A DNA stretch of 64,000 bases from Sergeia podlipaevii. Its lineage: Eukaryota > Euglenozoa > Kinetoplastea > Trypanosomatida > Trypanosomatidae. A program made the position numbers and the translations under genes. The notes under the pieces are model-generated. The model searched no databases. It was not told where the DNA came from and worked only from the letters and a program-made list of their open reading frames with translations. Below, piece by piece: positions 60,002 to 64,000 of this stretch (position 1 is its first letter; every line of letters starts with the position of its first letter). The stretch covers positions 20,158-84,157 of the forward strand of contig JASANZ010002231.1 in the NCBI GenBank assembly GCA_030849805.1, given 5' to 3'.

Positions 60002-61446
60002 GCTTCCTCCTTTTGTATGTGTGTGTGTATTTTGGTGTTATGTTTGCAAATACACGTTTCGATCCGAAGAAGATGCTCAGCACGTATAGGTGAAAAGAAA
60101 GAGAAAGGCGCGTGTGCCTTTATGTTTCGCTGCTATCGTATGTACATGTATGTGAGTAGAGAAGCGTAACAACGATAAAGGAAAAAGATAAAAGAATATA
60201 TATTAAAAATGCATATCAAAAAAAAAAAGGAATCAAGACAGCAAAAGACAAGAAAACTGAATTTTAAAAAGTAACTCAGGTGTAGATTAGTAATTAAGAT
60301 GTTAGCAAATGCATATATATATATATATGTATTCTTTTTGAAAATGCTGTGTGTGTGTATATCGACAAAAAAAGATAGAAGTGAGTTCCGTCATGCTTTT
60401 ATTCCTTTGTTTTCTCCCCATTTCACACGATCAAACGTGATGATGTGCGCATGTATGTATGTATGTATGTGTTACTTGTTTGCTGCAAGCATAGTTGCCC
60501 TATATGATAAGCAGAATCAAAAAAAGGGCACTATAGCGAAGTCTTCAAGTCTAGGTCATCGATTTGTCAGTTTTTCCTAACCCATCTATCTTCATGCCTG
60601 TGTGTTTCTTGCTTCATCCGCTATTATCTCGTCCTTCTTCCACTTATAAAGGCGCCAAACAAAAAAGGCGTGTCTCCATCCATATATGGATATACTTCCT
60701 CGGTCTCTCTTCAATGTTATTCCGTACTTTCATTTATTTTCACGTCCTTCTCAAATTTTTACAAGTTGATGTCCATTGCCATTAGAGAGAAAGTAAAAAG
60801 TAGTAGAAAATAATTTCAAAAACGGTGTTAATCAAGGAAAAAAAAAAACCGACGGTGGTTGGGCGCATGTCTATGCCCCTCCTCTTGCAACTAACTACGC
60901 AAACGGGGAGAACAGCAATCAAAAATATGAACTGTCACAACAATAAAAAAAAAAAAATGCAAACAAAACCCAGAAGCACGCAGTTGAATATAAAAAGATG
61001 AGCCTGGGCAAAAAGAAAGCGGACATATACAAATATACATATATATAAATAAGTACACGCAGAATATTTGCAAAGAAGATGCTACCCTTCACCTATATGT
61101 GTATAGGATCACATCTCCTTTACGTGTACAAAGTACATGTAGTGTGCCTCCCATTGTCCACATGGTGTAAGAAAAAAAAAGAAGAAGAAAAAAACAGATA
61201 GCAATCAAGACGGAAGAAAACGACACAATCCTCCCCCCCCCCCCCCCCCCCCACNAAGACGGAAGAAAACGACACAATCCTCCCCCCCCCCCTCCACACA
61301 CACAAAAAAAAAATGAAAAAAAGAAGCAACCGCAAAGAAAAAAAATGCATTTTTATCTTCAGGAGCAAAATGGGAAGGAGGATATCATTTTTATGCGCTC
61401 CCGCGGGCCGTCAGATCGCCAGCTTTTTTTTCTTTTCTTTCTTTCG
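60002..61446. other. Intergenic spacer with an N-joined duplication
   Basis: AT-rich, with (AT)n near 60314-60329, (GTAT)n near 60452-60469, A runs, and the C-run duplication at 61207-61303. No gene supported. Confidence 0.6.
61207..61303. repeat. 49-bp direct duplication with poly-C, joined by a single N
   Basis: The word AAGACGGAAGAAAACGACAC begins at 61207 and again at 61256. Each copy is followed by a C run (about 20 and about 11 bases). N at 61255 lies exactly at the junction. It looks like an assembly join across a homopolymer. Confidence 0.85.
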
Positions 61447-62895
61447 TTAGTCAATACCTGACACGTTGTGACTCTGAGCCTGCTCTGTGACACAATTGCT
61501 CTCTGGACGGTGTTCTTCGGGAGCCGCGGCGGCGTCCTCATTTTTGGGAGACCGATGGGGCACCCCATTGCCTGTAGTCGCATCTGCGTTCCCTCCAGCG
61601 TTGTCAGCGCCACCCTGCCCGTCCTCGACGTTGCCACCCTCTTCCGAGTCATTTCCTCCCTCATTCTCCACTTTAATGTCCATTCCACAGCAGCACAGCA
61701 TCAACGTCGTAACAAACAGCGGTATCACAACGAGGCCAACCATAATAAAGATGGGGATAAGCGTCTTGCCCAGTGAAGGAACATCATCATAGTTACCGTA
61801 CCAGCTCATGTGATTTAACCGGACACACAGCATGGAAACAGTTGCAAACAGCATGCCAAAAAACAGCATTATGCCCATTAGACCAAACACTGTTCCACAA
61901 ACGTGGTAGCATGCGCACACGGTTCTACCATTTTTATCTTTCTCATTCACGTCATCTTGGCCTTCATCGGCCACAAAGAGAAAGGCCCTGAGCACTTTCT
62001 CTAGGAAGATGTCCAGGATCAGCAAGCCACCAAAGACATAGCACGGCAGTCCAATTACAATAAAGTAGTTGATCATAATTATCTCATCCGCGCGGCACGC
62101 CACGAGTGCGAAGAGTACAGGCACGCAGCACGCAGCTAGCAAACGGATAACAAAAGAAACCGGAAGATACTCCGCGAGAACACGCATACCAAAGGCGCGA
62201 TTCTTCACTCTACGGTTATACGACGGCCAGCTGATCACAGCCATACCAATAAAAAAAAATACAGAAAACAAATAACCCGGAATGAGCCACACGCGCCATT
62301 GGAGGAAGTCTGTCCTACCATCGGCAGCGCGCTCCTCGTTGCGATCTTTAGCAATAGGAATAACGATGGAAAGAATAATAAGACAAGCAAAACATAGGAG
62401 GTAGGCCATGCTAGCAAGTAGGCTAGGACCCTGCAACGCGCACGGGAGAAACAGCATCAAAAAGATCGCTGGGATACCCAGAAGGCCATCAATGACAAAC
62501 AGCGGAGAAAACACCTTGACGTAGTTCCACGAGCGAAGGTTTCCGTCCACGTGAGCTGCCAAGAAGGACAGGAAAAGAACCACCATGGCCCCAACAAGGA
62601 ACGCCGTCCCCAAAAGAACGGTAGCCGCCACACAGGGACCCACCGCAGAAACTGCAGGCCCCATCGCTGGATTATCCATTGCATTGACGCCAGCCTCTCC
62701 ATACTTGTCATAGACAGACTTCTTCTGTGGATCAGAGAGAACCTCATACGCCGCATTCACCTCTCTAATCTTGGCAGCACCTTCTGGGCCGGCTTTGTCA
62801 GGATGGTACTTGAGCGCCAACTTGTGGTACGAGCGGCGAATCTGTTCAGCGGTCGCATCGTGACTAACCTCCAGGATATCATAGTAATCAGGCAT
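61447..62895 (-). CDS. J-domain protein with eight membrane segments (TMEM185-like C-terminal part)
   Basis: The protein has 482 residues. Residues 1-67 form a canonical J domain: DYYDILEVSHDATAEQIRRSY, the HPD motif at 31-33, and YEVLSDPQKKSVYDKYGEAG. Hydrophobic segments follow at ~86-113, 127-151, 158-183, 202-222, 245-268, 273-297, 331-358 and 376-402. The membrane part includes DGNLRSWNYVKVFSPLFVIDGLL, similar in style to the TMEM185 family (W.YVF.PLW..D). The C-terminal ~75 residues are Asp/Glu/Asn/Gly-rich. It should recruit Hsp70 to a membrane, probably the ER or another endomembrane. No N-terminal signal peptide precedes the J domain, so that domain is expected in the cytosol. The TMEM185 likeness is tentative. 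Confidence 0.88.
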   Translation of the reverse strand: MPDYYDILEVSHDATAEQIRRSYHKLALKYHPDKAGPEGAAKIREVNAAYEVLSDPQKKSVYDKYGEAGVNAMDNPAMGPAVSAVGPCVAATVLLGTAFLVGAMVVLFLSFLAAHVDGNLRSWNYVKVFSPLFVIDGLLGIPAIFLMLFLPCALQGPSLLASMAYLLCFACLIILSIVIPIAKDRNEERAADGRTDFLQWRVWLIPGYLFSVFFFIGMAVISWPSYNRRVKNRAFGMRVLAEYLPVSFVIRLLAACCVPVLFALVACRADEIIMINYFIVIGLPCYVFGGLLILDIFLEKVLRAFLFVADEGQDDVNEKDKNGRTVCACYHVCGTVFGLMGIMLFFGMLFATVSMLCVRLNHMSWYGNYDDVPSLGKTLIPIFIMVGLVVIPLFVTTLMLCCCGMDIKVENEGGNDSEEGGNVEDGQGGADNAGGNADATTGNGVPHRSPKNEDAAAAPEEHRPESNCVTEQAQSHNVSGID

Positions 62896-63568
62896 AGCGC
62901 GCTCCAGAAAGTACGTGTGTGTGTGTGGTGATTCAACGATTTTTGCCTTCTTGCTTAACTTCGTGAGTATACAAAGCTACACCCTCGATGTTTACACTTT
63001 TACTCTCTTTCTCCTCTTTCCTTTTTTTAAAAGAATATATACGAATATTCAAACCCTCTACCCAATATATATAAGCAACCAAAACTATAAAATCCCAAAA
63101 TACTGTAGCTCACCGCGTAAGGTGGTGGTAAGGAAACACTAATTAAAAGCTATACAATACAAAGCGGTTATAGCTAGCCGAAACATCCAACAAAAAAAAG
63201 AAAAAAAAAAAAAGAAAGGGCAAAAATGAGAGGAAGGTAGTAAAGTCAACATTTTAACTAAAGAGAGCCTTATTCATGTAAAAAGAAGTAGTTTCTTCAA
63301 GCAGTGACGTCAAAAACGAAAAAAAAAGTACTGTTCATTCATGACACAACAGCATATACACACACGCAAATTGCTGTCTCTCTGTCACCGCATAAATCGT
63401 TCATATTTTTAGTGATGCGCTTTTAATTCCGTTTTGATGCTTAATGAGTTACTGTGAGAGATCGTTATAAACACGATCGGCCATGTTTGTATATATCGTT
63501 TTTTTTTCTCCCTCCTATCCTTTCCTCCATCTCTCGCTATAGCAATAGCAACAAAAAGTGTGCAACTA
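62896..63568. other. Intergenic spacer
   Basis: Contains (TG)n near 62911-62923, A runs near 63189-63215 and the 3' UTR of the small-TIM-like gene. No gene seen. Confidence 0.6.
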
Positions 63569-63916
63569 CTATTGCTGCTGCATCATCTCCATCATCTTCT
63601 TCATGGCGTTTGCCTGCACCTCGTGAATCGCGCTTTCGTTGACGTTCATCATCGTCATACGAAACAAATCGTCCCATTTCGCAGCACAGTGCTGCACACA
63701 CTGCTTCTCCTCTAGATCCTTTTGGTGTCTGTACTTGATAGGTGCCTGAGTCGTTCTCAGAAGTGTGTAAAGCTCCTCAGTATCTAGGCAGCGGTCAATG
63801 CAGTACAGAGCACTGTTATGCATAAGGGTGGTCTGCATGCGTGCAGCGCTAACAGCCTGATATGACTGAGTAATGTGCTCCTCATAGGGAGTCATCGGTG
63901 GTGGTGGTTGCTGCAT
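63569..63916 (-). CDS. Small TIM-like twin CX3C protein
   Basis: The frame starts at a TTG (63934); the first ATG is 63916 (115 residues) and a second ATG at 63895 would give 108. The N-terminus is Pro-rich. A helix (~11-37) leads to CIDRC (Cys39/Cys43), then 29 residues and CVQHC (Cys73/Cys77), followed by a Met-rich helix. A twin CX3C helical hairpin is the signature of small TIM chaperones of the mitochondrial intermembrane space, oxidised by Erv1 and importing carrier proteins. The gap between the pairs is wider than the usual ~11-18 residues, so it may be a divergent small TIM or another twin-CX3C intermembrane-space protein. Confidence 0.72.
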   Translation of the reverse strand: MQQPPPPMTPYEEHITQSYQAVSAARMQTTLMHNSALYCIDRCLDTEELYTLLRTTQAPIKYRHQKDLEEKQCVQHCAAKWDDLFRMTMMNVNESAIHEVQANAMKKMMEMMQQQ

Positions 63917-63982
63917 CCAAGTAATGTCAAACAATATATAAAAATATATATGTCTCGCGTAAGTGTGTCCGTGTGTTTGACG

Positions 63983-64000
63983 AAAAAAAAAAAAAAAAAA
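63983..64000. repeat. Poly-A run at the window edge
   Basis: The window ends in an uninterrupted A run (T on the transcribed strand), upstream of the small-TIM-like gene; it may be part of an acceptor tract continuing beyond the edge. Confidence 0.6.

Overview
The window is nuclear DNA of a trypanosomatid (Kinetoplastea). Twenty-two protein genes can be supported and all lie on the minus strand. They have no introns and are separated by AT-rich spacers full of homopolymers and microsatellites. Polypyrimidine tracts followed by AG dinucleotides (read on the minus strand) sit just upstream of many ATGs. That is the layout of one polycistronic unit transcribed from right to left and processed by trans-splicing. 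The standard genetic code fits. The species cannot be fixed from sequence alone. A bacterial-type nicotinate phosphoribosyltransferase, moderate coding GC and long low-complexity inserts are compatible with many non-brucei trypanosomatids. No strand switch, tRNA, rRNA, CRISPR array or transposon was recognised.

Right to left, in transcription order: a small-TIM-like twin CX3C protein (63.6-63.9 kb); a multi-spanning membrane J-protein (61.4-62.9); a small unknown protein; ribosomal protein uS3/RPS3 (58.6-59.3); a 1487-residue low-complexity protein with an IQ-like basic helical region (53.4-57.8); a protein with a possible Rpr2/Rpp21-like zinc ribbon (51.7-52.9); a ~1070-residue unknown protein (48.0-51.2); a 2484-residue EF-hand/WD40 protein resembling the WDR49/CFAP337 axonemal family (39.7-47.2); nicotinate phosphoribosyltransferase (37.5-38.8); an RRM-RS-WW RNA-binding protein (33.0-34.7); a Skp1/elongin-C-like protein (30.7-31.6); a rhodanese of Cdc25/Acr2 type lacking its cysteine (29.6-30.0); a DGAT2-family acyltransferase (25.1-27.9); a P-type Ca2+-ATPase (20.5-24.0); a PSP1-domain protein (16.4-19.5); Rab geranylgeranyltransferase alpha subunit (11.4-12.9); a myristoylation-motif protein with OCRE-like aromatic repeats (10.5-10.9); a coiled-coil protein (6.7-8.1); an alpha/beta hydrolase (5.0-6.3); a single-span membrane protein (3.7-4.4); and a YEATS-domain protein cut by the left edge (1-861).

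The genes do not form a pathway. As usual in trypanosomatids they are unrelated neighbours that share transcription, so expression would be set after transcription. Several open frames run upstream of the true ATG through the splice-acceptor tract by way of GTG or TTG codons. For nine genes I moved the start to the first real ATG that fits the acceptor or the homology. Two single-N positions (28667 and 61255) each join near-perfect direct duplicates and look like uncollapsed assembly overlaps.
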